From Actinomycetes bacterium (GTDB taxonomy: Bacteria > Actinomycetota > Actinomycetes > Actinomycetales > Cellulomonadaceae), in assembly GCA_023401045.1 (NCBI GenBank), contig JAEXEM010000045.1:1-13301 (forward strand): a DNA stretch of 13,301 nucleotides, in the 5' to 3' direction. The position numbers and the translations under genes were made by a program. The notes under the pieces are model-generated. The model ran no database searches, was not told the origin of the DNA, and saw only the letters and a program-made list of their open reading frames with translations. Shown piece after piece: positions 1-7,260 of this stretch. Each line of letters opens with the position of its first letter. Within the stretch, counting starts at the first letter, position 1.

Positions 1-572
1 CGGTGACGCGCGCCGCGGACGGGTTCGACGCGCGGTTCTCGGCGCTGCGCCGGCGGTACGCCTACCGCGTGTGCGACGCGGCCGAGCGCCGGGACCCGCT
101 GACCCGGGGGTGGGTGCTGTGGCACCGCAGACCGCTCGACGTCGACGCGATGGACGCAGCTGCCCGCACCCTGCTCGGGCGGCACGACTTCGCGGCGTAC
201 TGCCGACCCCGGCCGGACGCGACGACGATCCGCACGCTCGAGGAGTTCGGCTGGGCCCGGCCGGTCGACGGGCCGGACGCGGGGCTCGTCGTCGCGCACG
301 TCCAGGCCGACGCGTTCTGCCACTCGATGGTCCGGGCGCTCGTCGGGGCGAGCCTCGCCGTCGGCGAGGGCCGCCGCCCGGTGACGTGGCCGCGCGAGCT
401 GCTCGACGGCCGGCGCCGGGAGGGCGGTGCGACCGTCGTCGCCGCGCACGGGCTCACGCTCGAGGAGGTCGGGTACCCGGCGGACGACGAGCTCGCCGCC
501 CGTGCCGAGCGCACGCGCGCACGGCGGGCCGCCGACGACGTCGACGGCCCGGCCGTGCCCGGCTGCTGCTGA
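1..572 (+). CDS. truA: tRNA pseudouridine(38-40) synthase TruA, 3' part
   Basis: TruA converts uridines 38-40 of the tRNA anticodon arm to pseudouridine in the cytoplasm. The visible part is 190 codons in the frame that begins at base 3 and ends at TGA 570-572. It carries the family segments [15 protein letters not shown] near its start, HDFAAYC in the middle, the core [19 protein letters not shown], and the closing [11 protein letters not shown]. The N-terminal third, with the catalytic Asp motif (GRTDAGVHA type), lies outside the window, so activity cannot be judged. The GTG at base 3 is not the true start, because homology continues upstream of it. A basic, poorly conserved tail ends in two cysteines. 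In many actinobacteria truA lies just upstream of rplM-rpsI; here two extra genes intervene. Identification is firm. Confidence 0.95.
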   Translation, partial: VTRAADGFDARFSALRRRYAYRVCDAAERRDPLTRGWVLWHRRPLDVDAMDAAARTLLGRHDFAAYCRPRPDATTIRTLEEFGWARPVDGPDAGLVVAHVQADAFCHSMVRALVGASLAVGEGRRPVTWPRELLDGRRREGGATVVAAHGLTLEEVGYPADDELAARAERTRARRAADDVDGPAVPGCC

Positions 573-584
573 CGCGACGGCGTC
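571..584. terminator. Short inverted repeat between the convergent truA and DUF5709 gene ends
   Basis: GACGC-GACG-GCGTC fills nearly all of the 14-bp gap between the two facing stop codons. A 5-bp stem without a T tract is weak. It could be a minimal bidirectional terminator or chance. Confidence 0.25.
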
Positions 585-586
585 GG

Positions 587-1021
587 CTACGCGTCGTCGT
601 CCTCCTCCGGCACGTACTCCTCCTCGACGACGTGCACCGCGGCCTCCTCGGCCGTGGCGGCACCGCCGTCGACGCCGGTGTCGATCGCGAAGCCGTCGGT
701 GCCGTGGGCGTCGACCGCGTCGTCGTCCTCCAGGAGACGCCCGGCGCGCAGCTCCTCGCGGTCACCGGGGGGCGTGGGGCGCTTCTCCCACACGTCGGGC
801 TCCTCCTCGGCGAGGCGCTGGTCGAGCGACTCGCCGTGCCGCTCCTCCCACTCGGTCTCGCCCCAGTGGTTCGTGCGGTCGCGCTCCGGCGGCGCGTAGC
901 CCTCGTCGAGCAGGTCGTCGACACCGCGCTCGACGAGCGTGTCCTCCTTGGGCAGCTGGTTCGCGTCACCCTCGGAGGAGAGCTCGGGATCGGTGCTGGT
1001 GGCGGGGGTGTCCTCGGTCAT
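587..1021 (-). CDS. DUF5709-type small acidic protein of unknown function
   Basis: This 144-residue, strongly acidic, low-complexity protein has no signal peptide or membrane segment. I recognise the conserved pattern of the actinobacterial DUF5709 family: EDTLVERGVDDLLDEGY (26-42) followed by PPER, GESLDQRLAEEEPD (63-76), RAGRL (92-96), and a closing block IDTGVDGG...AEEAAVHVV (113-132). No function is established that I know of, and I do not infer one. The start is the ATG at 1019-1021. Upstream reading into the intergenic region loses the family pattern. GGAG lies only 1 base from the ATG, too close for a normal ribosome site. A TTGGCT hexamer ends 6 bases before the ATG (1028-1033), which would fit a weak leaderless promoter. 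The gene is divergent from the ABC-F gene and convergent with truA. Confidence 0.85.
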   Translation of the reverse strand: MTEDTPATSTDPELSSEGDANQLPKEDTLVERGVDDLLDEGYAPPERDRTNHWGETEWEERHGESLDQRLAEEEPDVWEKRPTPPGDREELRAGRLLEDDDAVDAHGTDGFAIDTGVDGGAATAEEAAVHVVEEEYVPEEDDDA

Positions 1022-1125
1022 GCTCCGAGCCAAGCACCGGCCGCGGTGACCCGCCACAGCACACCACCCGGCACCGACCGTGGCGTGCTCCGCGATATCC
1101 GGCTGCCGGGCGACCCGGGGAGCGG

Positions 1126-1131
1126 CAGACT
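1126..1131 (+). promoter_or_regulatory. Possible -10 element (CAGACT) giving a leaderless ABC-F mRNA
   Basis: CAGACT sits 7 bases before the ATG at 1139. This is the spacing expected when transcription begins at the start codon. The first base departs from TANNNT and no good -35 is visible, so this rests mainly on spacing and on the lack of a close ribosome site. Confidence 0.3.
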
Positions 1132-1138
1132 GCCCGGC

Positions 1139-2812
1139 ATGGGACACCTCGACGTCGGCGGTGTCGGGTACACCCTGCCCGACGGCCGTCCGCTGCTCGC
1201 CGACGTCACGTTCCGGGTGCCCGAGGGGGCGCGAGCCGCGCTCGTCGGGCCCAACGGCGTGGGGAAGTCGACGCTGCTGCGCATCCTCACCGGTGACCTC
1301 GCGCCGCACACCGGGTCCGTGCAGCGCAGCGGCGGGCTCGGGGTCATGCGGCAGGACGTCGGGCGGATCGCCGACGACCGCAGCGTGCGCGACCTGCTCG
1401 CCGACCTCGCGCCGCCGGCGTTGCGCGCCGCGGCGGCCGAGCTGACGGCGGCCGAGCTCGCGATGATGGAGACGGACGACGAACCGACCCAGATGCGGTA
1501 CGCGCAGGGGCTCGCGGACTGGGCCGACGTCGGCGGCTACGAGGCAGAGGCGGGCTGGGACCGGGTGACCGACGCCGTCCTGTCGATGCCGTTCGAGCGT
1601 GCGCAGCACCGCGAGGTCCGGTCGCTGTCGGGCGGCGAGCAGAAGCGGCTCGTCCTCGAGGCGCTGCTGCGCGGGCCGGACGAGGTCCTCGTGCTCGACG
1701 AGCCCGACAACGCCCTCGACGTGCCGACGAAGCGGTGGCTCGAGGACCGGCTCGTGACGAGCGGGCGGACGGTCCTGCTCGTCAGCCACGACCGCGAGCT
1801 GCTCGCGCGCGTGGCCACGCACGTCGCGACGCTCGAGCCGACCGCCGGGGGTGCCCGGGTGTGGGTGCACGGCGGCGGGTTCGCGACGTACGCGCAGGCG
1901 CGCGCCGACCGTCGCGCGCGGCACGAGGAGCTGCTGCGGCGCTGGCAGGAGGAGCACGCCCAGCTGCGCGAGCTCGTCGCCGGCCTCAAGGTGCGCTCGA
2001 CGTTCAACGACGCGATGGCCTCGCGCTACCAGGCGGCGCAGACGCGGCTGCGGAAGTTCGAGGAGGCCGGGCCGCCGGCGCAGCTCGCCCAGGAGCAGCG
2101 GGTGAGCGTGCGGCTGCGCGGCGGCCGCACCGCCAAGCGTGCGGTCGTCGCCACCGGGCTCGAGCTCACGGGTCTCGTGCGGCCGTTCGACCTCGAGGTC
2201 TGGTACGGCGAGCGGGTGGCCGTGCTCGGGTCGAACGGCTCGGGCAAGTCGCACCTGCTGCGGCTGCTCGCGGCGGGCGGGTCCGACCCCGAGCACGCGC
2301 CCGCGGGCGCGGTCCCGGAGCCCGTCGCCCACACGGGCACGGTGGTCCTCGGCTCCCGGGTGCGTCCGGGGTGGTTCGCGCAGAACCACGCCCACCCCGA
2401 GCTCGTCGGCCGCACGCTGCTCGAGATCCTCCACCGCGGCGAGGGCAGCCGGGCGGGCCTGGGCCGGGAGGCCGCGAGCCGTGCGCTCGACCGCTACGAG
2501 CTCGTCGCCGCCGCGGAGCAGCCGTACGAGACGCTGTCGGGTGGGCAGCAGGCGCGCCTGCAGATCCTCCTGCTCGAGCTCGGGGGAGCCACGCTCCTGC
2601 TGCTCGACGAGCCGACGGACAACCTCGACCTGCACTCGGCGGAGGCGCTGGAGGCGGGGCTGGCCGCGTTCGAGGGGACGGTCATGGCGGTCACCCACGA
2701 CCGGTGGTTCACCCGCACGTTCGACCGGTTCCTCGTCGTGTCCGCCGACGGCACGGTCGTCGAGGCCCCCGAGCCGGTGTGGGACGTGGCCCGCGTGCAG
2801 CGTGCGCGCTGA
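1139..2812 (+). CDS. ABC-F family twin-ATPase protein (actinobacterial subfamily)
   Basis: A 557-residue soluble protein with two ABC ATPase domains and no membrane segment, so an ABC-F protein and not a transporter. Domain 1: Walker A GPNGVGKST (37-45), signature LSGGEQ (163-168), Walker B LVLDEPDNALD (184-194), H-loop SHDR (216-219). A charged helical linker follows at about 250-320. Domain 2: Walker A GSNGSGKSH (364-372), signature LSGGQQ (466-471), Walker B DEPTDNLD (490-497), H-loop THDR (519-522). ABC-F members act on ribosomes, either in translation control or in antibiotic protection; which applies here is unknown. The His ending the second Walker A and the DEPDN of domain 1 differ from the usual ABC-F forms. 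The start is the ATG just before the conserved GHLDV; the nearest SD-like GGGGAG (1117-1122) is 16 bases away, so the mRNA may be leaderless. Confidence 0.93.
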   Translation: MGHLDVGGVGYTLPDGRPLLADVTFRVPEGARAALVGPNGVGKSTLLRILTGDLAPHTGSVQRSGGLGVMRQDVGRIADDRSVRDLLADLAPPALRAAAAELTAAELAMMETDDEPTQMRYAQGLADWADVGGYEAEAGWDRVTDAVLSMPFERAQHREVRSLSGGEQKRLVLEALLRGPDEVLVLDEPDNALDVPTKRWLEDRLVTSGRTVLLVSHDRELLARVATHVATLEPTAGGARVWVHGGGFATYAQARADRRARHEELLRRWQEEHAQLRELVAGLKVRSTFNDAMASRYQAAQTRLRKFEEAGPPAQLAQEQRVSVRLRGGRTAKRAVVATGLELTGLVRPFDLEVWYGERVAVLGSNGSGKSHLLRLLAAGGSDPEHAPAGAVPEPVAHTGTVVLGSRVRPGWFAQNHAHPELVGRTLLEILHRGEGSRAGLGREAASRALDRYELVAAAEQPYETLSGGQQARLQILLLELGGATLLLLDEPTDNLDLHSAEALEAGLAAFEGTVMAVTHDRWFTRTFDRFLVVSADGTVVEAPEPVWDVARVQRAR

Positions 2813-2815
2813 GGA

Positions 2816-2836
2816 CTCCGCCGGCGGCTCGGCGAG
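2816..2836 (+). terminator. Weak hairpin just after the ABC-F stop
   Basis: CTC(C)GCCG pairs with CGGCGAG around a 6-base loop, 3 bases past the TGA. There are seven pairs with one bulged C and no T tract. It is a possible terminator of the ABC-F transcript, but weak. Confidence 0.3.
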
Positions 2837-2893
2837 GGCCTGACGAGGAGCCGGACGAGCGGCCGGGCGAGCGTGCGGGGAGGGTGCGAGCGA

Positions 2894-2916
2894 GGGGGCG
2901 GGCGAGGGCACGGGGG
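2894..2916 (+). other. Potential G-quadruplex motif upstream of the rplM promoter
   Basis: Four G runs (5, 3, 3 and 5 long) are separated by C, CGA and CAC, which satisfies the standard four-run pattern with short loops. It lies on the non-template strand and ends 18 bases before the -35 of the rplM promoter. Another G-rich run (GGGGAGGG, 2877-2884) precedes it. The 2813-2930 stretch otherwise holds no gene I can support. Confidence 0.4.
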
Positions 2917-2934
2917 AGACGTGCGTCACGGGTT

Positions 2935-2963
2935 TTGCCCTGCGTCGGGACGGCCGGTACTCT
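2935..2963 (+). promoter_or_regulatory. Primary sigma-factor promoter of rplM-rpsI
   Basis: TTGCCC (2935-2940) and TACTCT (2958-2963) are 17 bases apart, a good match to a housekeeping actinobacterial promoter. It is the best -35/-10 pair in the window. Transcription would begin near 2970, giving a leader of about 160 bases before rplM. Confidence 0.7.
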
Positions 2964-2969
2964 TGTGTC

Positions 2970-3131
2970 TCGTTGTGCGTCCCCTGTCGCGCACCGGTGG
3001 CTTCTCACCACCGGGTGCCGATGGCCGTCCTGGTGCGATCCCACTCGCCGGGCGGGATGCTCCGGCAGCCATCATCGGCCGGTCGCTCCGTGCGCCCGGC
3101 CGCGACACGTATCACGAGACAGAGGCACCCC
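2970..3131 (+). promoter_or_regulatory. Structured 5' leader of the rplM-rpsI mRNA
   Basis: The leader contains a 10-bp hairpin with one bulged G: GCACCGGTGG (2991-3000), a 7-base loop, then CCACCGGGTGC (3008-3018). Next, GATGGC (3020-3025) can pair with GCCATC (3068-3073), enclosing an inner ATCCC/GGGAT stem (3038-3042 with 3054-3058). No T tract follows, so it does not look like an intrinsic terminator. In several bacteria ribosomal-protein operons are controlled by their own product binding an mRNA leader; that this one is such a site is my inference. A weak ribosome site AGAGG (3121-3125) lies 6 bases before the GTG. Confidence 0.45.
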
Positions 3132-3575
3132 GTGCGCACGTACACCCCGAAGCCCGGCGACGTCGAGCGGAACTGGTACGTCATCGACGCGACCGACGTC
3201 GTGCTCGGCCGTCTGGCCAGCCACGTCGCCACGCTCCTGCGCGGCAAGCACAAGGCGACCTTCGCTCCCCACGTCGACGGCGGCGACTTCGTCATCGTCA
3301 TCAACGCGGAGAAGGTCGCGCTGACCGGCAACAAGCGTGAGACCAAGCTCGCCTACCGGCACTCCGGCTACCCGGGTGGTCTGCGGGCGACCCGTTACGT
3401 CGACCTGCTCGAGAAGCACCCCGAGCGTGCGATCGAGAAGGCCGTCCGCGGCATGCTGCCCCACACGACCCTCGGTCGTCAGCAGCTGAGCAAGCTCAAG
3501 GTCTACGCAGGCCCCGAGCACCCGCACGCGGCCCAGCAGCCGAAGCCGTTCGAGCTGACCCAGGTGGCGCAGTAA
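3132..3575 (+). CDS. rplM: 50S ribosomal protein L13 (uL13)
   Basis: L13 is a primary 23S rRNA-binding protein needed early in large-subunit assembly. The 147-residue product has the usual family length and features: [19 protein letters not shown], then [44 protein letters not shown] and the signature [13 protein letters not shown] near residue 110. The open frame continues 53 codons further upstream, but that part crosses the promoter and leader and lacks homology. The GTG at 3132 gives the family N-terminus and has AGAGG 6 bases upstream. It is followed after 44 bases by rpsI, the near-universal L13-S9 operon pair, and the two are presumably made from one transcript starting near 2970. Confidence 0.98.
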   Translation: MRTYTPKPGDVERNWYVIDATDVVLGRLASHVATLLRGKHKATFAPHVDGGDFVIVINAEKVALTGNKRETKLAYRHSGYPGGLRATRYVDLLEKHPERAIEKAVRGMLPHTTLGRQQLSKLKVYAGPEHPHAAQQPKPFELTQVAQ

Positions 3576-3619
3576 GCCTCGGGCTGCTGCGGCAGAGAAA
3601 CCCAGAACGCGAGGATCCC

Positions 3620-4108
3620 GTGGCTCAGACCACCGTCGAGACCGAGTACGAGGGCGACGACACGCCCACCAGCTACACCTCCGAGACCGCTGCCCCCACC
3701 GGCCGTGGCCAGTCCCTCACGGCACCGGGCCAGGCGCTCGGCCGCCGCAAGGAGGCCGTCGCCCGCGTCCGTCTGGTGCCCGGCACCGGCACGTGGACGA
3801 TCAACGGCCGCACCCTCGAGGACTACTTCCCGAACAAGGTGCACCAGCAGCTCGTCAACTCCCCGCTGAAGACCGTGGACGTCGAGGGTCGCTTCGACGT
3901 CATCGCGCGGATCACCGGCGGCGGCGTCTCCGGCCAGGCCGGTGCGCTGCGCCTGGGCATCGCCCGCGCGCTCAACGCGATCGACGCCGAGAACAACCGT
4001 CCGGCGCTCAAGAAGGCCGGCTTCCTCACGCGCGACGCGCGTGTGGTCGAGCGCAAGAAGGCGGGTCTCAAGAAGGCCCGCAAGGCGCCGCAGTACTCCA
4101 AGCGCTGA
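3620..4108 (+). CDS. rpsI: 30S ribosomal protein S9 (uS9)
   Basis: S9 belongs to the head of the small subunit; its C-terminal tail reaches the P-site tRNA. The 162-residue product has an acidic, Thr/Ser-rich N-terminal extension of about 35 residues, common in actinobacterial S9. The conserved domain begins at [12 protein letters not shown] and includes [30 protein letters not shown] and [11 protein letters not shown], ending in the typical KAPQYSKR tail. The start is the GTG at 3620 with GAGGA (3611-3615) 4 bases upstream. It is the second gene of the rplM operon, and a strong hairpin follows 14 bases after the stop. Confidence 0.98.
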   Translation: MAQTTVETEYEGDDTPTSYTSETAAPTGRGQSLTAPGQALGRRKEAVARVRLVPGTGTWTINGRTLEDYFPNKVHQQLVNSPLKTVDVEGRFDVIARITGGGVSGQAGALRLGIARALNAIDAENNRPALKKAGFLTRDARVVERKKAGLKKARKAPQYSKR

Positions 4109-4122
4109 TCCAGCGCCACGAC

Positions 4123-4159
4123 CCGATGGCCCCGGCGGTCCGACCGCCGGGGCCGTCGG
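4123..4159 (+). terminator. Strong terminator hairpin after rpsI
   Basis: GGCCCCGGCGGT (4128-4139) and ACCGCCGGGGCC (4143-4154) form a perfect 12-bp stem with loop CCG. It extends outward by CCGAT/GTCGG, including one G-T pair, to 17 pairs. There is no T tract, as is usual in high-GC actinobacteria. It separates the ribosomal operon from glmM. Confidence 0.85.
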
Positions 4160-4290
4160 CGTCCCGGGGACCGGTCGGGTGCGTCGCGACGGCCCCTGAC
4201 CCCGACGGTGCGCAGCCTGCGGGGTGGTCGCGCCCGCGGGGCGCCACGATTCGCGGCAGCAGCAGGACAGGCGCGCGACCGGCCCCACGG

Positions 4291-4300
4291 CCTACCGTGG
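4291..4300 (+). promoter_or_regulatory. Probable -10 region of glmM (CCTACCGTGG)
   Basis: TACCGT (4293-4298) lies in a 10-mer nearly identical to one upstream of the DedA gene. Transcription would begin near 4305, about 30 bases before glmM, leaving room for the ribosome site GGGAG (4323-4327). No convincing -35 is seen. The rest of 4160-4290 holds no gene; a bulged hairpin at 4224-4247 is the only structure noted. Confidence 0.4.
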
Positions 4301-4334
4301 ACGGCAGCGCCGACGACGACGAGGGAGCACGTTG

Positions 4335-5681
4335 ATGGGTCGACTGTTCGGGACCGACGGGGTGCGAGGCCTCGCGAACCGCGACGTCACGGCGGAGGTC
4401 GCGCTCGACGTCTCGGTCGCGGCGGCGCACGTGCTCGCGTCGACCGGTGCGTTCGAGGGGCACCGGCCGCGCGCCGTCGTCGGTCGCGACCCGCGGGCGT
4501 CCGGGGAGTTCCTCTCCGCCGCGGTGTCCGCGGGCCTCGCGTCCGCCGGCGTCGACGTCGACGACGTCGGCGTGCTGCCGACGCCCGCCGTCGCGTACCT
4601 CACGGCCGCGCGCGGGGTGGACCTCGGCGTCGTGCTCTCCGCGTCGCACAACCCCATGCCGGACAACGGCGTGAAGTTCCTCGCCCGCGGCGGCCACAAG
4701 CTCGACGACGAGCTCGAGGCCGCGATCGAGGCTCGCATCGGTGAGGAGTGGGACCGTCCGACGGGTGCGGCCGTCGGACGCATCCGCGCCGACGTGGCCC
4801 TCGCCGGACAGCAGTACGTCGACCACCTCGTCTCGACCGTCCCGACCCGTCTCGACGGGCTGCGCATCGTCGTCGACTGCGCGAACGGCGCCGCGAGCGA
4901 GGTCGGCCCGACCGCGCTGCGGCAGGCCGGGGCGGACGTCGTCGTCATCAACGCCTCGCCCGACGGCCGCAACATCAACGAGGCGTGCGGCTCGACGCAC
5001 CCCGAGCAGCTCCAGGCCGCGGTGGTCGCCGCGCACGCCGACCTCGGTGTCGCCTTCGACGGGGACGCCGACAGGTGCCTCGCGGTCGACCACACCGGTG
5101 CGCTCGTCGACGGCGACCAGATCATGGGCGTGCTCGCGATCGCGCTGCACGAGCGCGGCGCGCTGCCGCACGACACGCTCGTCACCACCGTCATGAGCAA
5201 CCTCGGGCTGCGCCTGGCGATGCAGGACGCCGGGATCGCCACCGTGGAGACCGCGGTGGGCGACCGCTACGTCCTCGAGGCCATGCGGGCCGGGGGCTAC
5301 GGCCTGGGCGGCGAGCAGTCCGGCCACATCATCCTCGCCGCGCACGCGACGACCGGTGACGGCCTTCTCACGGCCCTCCAGCTCGCGGCCCGCGTCGTGC
5401 AGAGCGGTCGCCCGCTCGCCGAGCTCGCGTCGGTCGTCCGCCGGCTGCCGCAGACCCTCGTCAACGTCGGCGGCGTCGACCGCGCCCGGACCGACGACGA
5501 CCAGCTCGCCGAGGCCGTCGCCGCGGCGGAGAAGGAGCTCGGGTCGACCGGGCGCGTGCTGCTGCGTCCCTCGGGGACCGAGCCGCTCGTGCGCGTCATG
5601 GTCGAGGCCGGCACCCAGGCCGAGGCCGACCGCGTCGCGCACGAGCTCGCCGACGTCGTCCGCGACCGCCTCGCGCTCTGA
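4335..5681 (+). CDS. glmM: Phosphoglucosamine mutase GlmM
   Basis: GlmM interconverts glucosamine-6-P and glucosamine-1-P on the way to UDP-GlcNAc for peptidoglycan. The 448-residue protein opens with [12 protein letters not shown]. It has the catalytic serine loop [11 protein letters not shown] with the phosphorylated Ser at 104, the Mg-binding loop DGDADR (242-247), the sugar-specificity loop GGEQSGH (325-331) and the phosphate-binding RPSGTEP (411-417). All four functional loops are intact, and the length is standard. The ATG at 4335 is chosen because the family starts here and GGGAG is 7 bases upstream; the in-frame TTG directly before it is less likely. It forms the head of a close-packed set with def (8-base gap) and an amidotransferase gene. 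GlmS, the preceding enzyme of the pathway, is encoded about 4 kb downstream in its own unit. Confidence 0.98.
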   Translation: MGRLFGTDGVRGLANRDVTAEVALDVSVAAAHVLASTGAFEGHRPRAVVGRDPRASGEFLSAAVSAGLASAGVDVDDVGVLPTPAVAYLTAARGVDLGVVLSASHNPMPDNGVKFLARGGHKLDDELEAAIEARIGEEWDRPTGAAVGRIRADVALAGQQYVDHLVSTVPTRLDGLRIVVDCANGAASEVGPTALRQAGADVVVINASPDGRNINEACGSTHPEQLQAAVVAAHADLGVAFDGDADRCLAVDHTGALVDGDQIMGVLAIALHERGALPHDTLVTTVMSNLGLRLAMQDAGIATVETAVGDRYVLEAMRAGGYGLGGEQSGHIILAAHATTGDGLLTALQLAARVVQSGRPLAELASVVRRLPQTLVNVGGVDRARTDDDQLAEAVAAAEKELGSTGRVLLRPSGTEPLVRVMVEAGTQAEADRVAHELADVVRDRLAL

Positions 5682-5689
5682 GCCCGCCG

Positions 5690-6355
5690 GTGACCGCCAC
5701 GGACGACCAGGTGCTGCGGGACCTCGTCCTGCGGACGCTCGACGCCGCGCACGCCGACGGCCCCGACGCGACCGCACCGATCGTCCAGGCCGGGCACCCC
5801 GTGCTCCGCGCGGTCGCGCGGCCGTACGACGGTCAGCTCGACGCGTCCGAGCTCGCGGACCTGCTCGCGCTCATGCACCGCACGATGCGTGCGGCGCCCG
5901 GCGTCGGCCTCGCGGCGCCCCAGATCGGGCTGCCGCTGGCCGTCGCCGTCGTCGAGGACCCGGGGACGCCGGACCCCGACGTCACGCGGCTGCGGGAGCG
6001 CCCGCCGGTGCCGTTCCGCGTGCTCGTCAACCCGTCGTACGCCGCGGAGGGCGACGAGCGGGTGGGGTTCTACGAGGGCTGCCTCAGCGTCGTCGGCTAC
6101 CAGGCCGTCGTGCCGCGCCTGCGCACGGTCCGGCTCACTGCCCTCGACGAGACCGGCGCGGCCGTCGACGAGGTCGTCACCGGGTGGCCCGCGCGCATCG
6201 TCCAGCACGAGACCGACCACCTCGGCGGCACCCTCTACCTCGACCGTGCCGAGCTGCGCTCGCTCTCCGCGAGCGACGCCTGGGGCGCACACTGGGGGAG
6301 GGAGCCCGTCCCGCACGAGGCCGCCGCGGCGCTGGGGTTCGGGCTCACCGGCTGA
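5690..6355 (+). CDS. def: Peptide deformylase
   Basis: Peptide deformylase removes the formyl group from the initiator Met of new proteins. The 221-residue product keeps the three family motifs: GVGLAAPQ (71-78), EGCLS (129-133, metal-binding Cys131) and QHETDH (172-177, metal-binding His173 and His177, catalytic Glu174). An extension of about 30 residues precedes the usual IVQAGHPVLR start of the catalytic domain, and there is an insert after motif I, as in longer actinobacterial forms. The GTG start lies 8 bases after the glmM stop and lacks a clear ribosome site, suggesting translational coupling to glmM. Another deformylase gene may exist elsewhere in the genome, since many actinobacteria carry more than one. 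Confidence 0.95.
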   Translation: MTATDDQVLRDLVLRTLDAAHADGPDATAPIVQAGHPVLRAVARPYDGQLDASELADLLALMHRTMRAAPGVGLAAPQIGLPLAVAVVEDPGTPDPDVTRLRERPPVPFRVLVNPSYAAEGDERVGFYEGCLSVVGYQAVVPRLRTVRLTALDETGAAVDEVVTGWPARIVQHETDHLGGTLYLDRAELRSLSASDAWGAHWGREPVPHEAAAALGFGLTG

Positions 6356-6375
6356 GCCGACGCGGAAGGAGCGCG

Positions 6376-7170
6376 ATGCGGCCGTTCCTCTTCCTCGGTA
6401 CCCGCCCGGAGGACGCCGTCGCGGACGACGAGTACGCCGCGATGCTGCGCTGCACCGGGCTGCCGGAGTCCCTCCTGCGGCGGGTCCGCCTCGAGGCGCA
6501 CCCGCTGCCGGCGCTCGACCTCGACGCGTGGTCGGGCATCGTCCTCGGTGGTGGGCCGTTCTGCGTGAGCGACGACGAGCGCACGAAGTCACCGGTGCAG
6601 CGCCGCGTCGAGGCGGACCTCGCCGAGCTGCTCGACCGGGTCGTGCCCGCGGACGTGCCGTTCCTCGGGGCCTGCTACGGCATCGGGACGCTCGGGCGGT
6701 ACCTCGGCGGTGTCGTCGACGGCACGCACGCCGAGGCCGTCGGGGCCGTCACCGTCGAGCTCACCGAGGCCGGCCGGGCCGACCCGGTGCTCGGGGCGGC
6801 GCCGTACCGGTTCGACGCGTTCGTCGGCCACAAGGAGGCGCTGCGCGACGTGCCGCCGGGCGCGGTGCTCCTCGCGACGTCGTCGGCCGCGCCCGTGCAG
6901 GCGTTCCGTGTCGGGCGCCACGTCTACGCGACGCAGTTCCACCCCGAGCTCGACGCCGACGGTCTGGCGACCCGGCTCGAGGCGTACCGCGACGACGGGT
7001 ACGTCGACCCGGACGAGGTCGACGACGTCGTCGCCGCCGCGCGGACGAAGGAGGTCTCGACGGTGCCCGTGGTCCTGCGTGCGTTCGTCGAGCGGCACAT
7101 CCGTCCCGGGGACGACCCTGGGTCGACCCTGACCCGCCCCTCGGAGGACATCCGTGCTCGTCAGGGCTGA
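6376..7170 (+). CDS. Class-I glutamine amidotransferase (GMP-synthase-like)
   Basis: A 264-residue protein with a class-I amidotransferase fold. The oxyanion/GGG segment is IVLGGGPF, the nucleophile elbow is GACYGIG with Cys100, and the remaining triad lies in FHPE with His189 and Glu191. A GHKEAL segment before the His resembles stand-alone GMP-synthase-like amidotransferases. All catalytic residues are present, so glutamine hydrolysis is likely. No synthetase partner domain is fused or adjacent, so the acceptor is unknown; the gamma-glutamyl hydrolase group is an alternative. The C-terminal 65 residues or so after the FHPE motif are charged. Strong ribosome site AAGGAG (6366-6371) lies 4 bases before the ATG. 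It follows def by 20 bases and is probably the last gene of the glmM-def operon. Confidence 0.9.
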   Translation: MRPFLFLGTRPEDAVADDEYAAMLRCTGLPESLLRRVRLEAHPLPALDLDAWSGIVLGGGPFCVSDDERTKSPVQRRVEADLAELLDRVVPADVPFLGACYGIGTLGRYLGGVVDGTHAEAVGAVTVELTEAGRADPVLGAAPYRFDAFVGHKEALRDVPPGAVLLATSSAAPVQAFRVGRHVYATQFHPELDADGLATRLEAYRDDGYVDPDEVDDVVAAARTKEVSTVPVVLRAFVERHIRPGDDPGSTLTRPSEDIRARQG

Positions 7171-7171
7171 T

Positions 7172-7187
7172 TCGGGGGGTGTCCCGA
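7172..7187 (+). terminator. Weak hairpin after the amidotransferase gene
   Basis: TCGGG and CCCGA pair around GGGTGT, starting 2 bases past the stop. A 5-bp stem with no T tract is only a possible end of the glmM-def-amidotransferase transcript. Confidence 0.3.
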
Positions 7188-7208
7188 TGTCCCGGGGCGG
7201 ACCGCGGC

Positions 7209-7218
7209 CCTAGCGTGG
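7209..7218 (+). promoter_or_regulatory. Probable -10 region of the DedA gene (CCTAGCGTGG)
   Basis: TAGCGT (7211-7216) would start transcription near 7223, leaving a 38-base leader with the purine-rich ribosome site GGAGGGAGG (7247-7255). A small hairpin, GGGCCC/GGGTCC (7226-7243), lies between. No good -35 is visible. Confidence 0.4.
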
Positions 7219-7260
7219 TGACGTCGGGCCCGCCACCGGGTCCGCGGGAGGGAGGGGCAC

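Noticed and set aside
71..1138. Open frame continuing about 356 codons upstream of the ABC-F start
   Set aside because: It runs through truA and antisense to the DUF5709 gene, is Arg/Pro-rich and has no domain pattern; it is a high-GC artefact. The ABC-F family begins at the ATG at 1139.
1139..2812. Antibiotic-resistance ABC-F protein
   Set aside because: Sequence alone does not place it in a resistance subfamily, and its neighbourhood is housekeeping; left as unknown role.
1022..2929. Long minus-strand frame joined to the DUF5709 gene
   Set aside because: It lies antisense to the intact ABC-F gene, with His/Arg-rich noise composition. Only the part from 1021 down matches a family.
2973..3131. 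N-terminal extension of L13
   Set aside because: It would begin at the predicted transcription start and translate the leader; L13 has standard length from the GTG at 3132.
4224..4334. N-terminal extension of GlmM
   Set aside because: It crosses the probable promoter and ribosome site, and has no homology; family start MGRLFGTDG fits the ATG at 4335.
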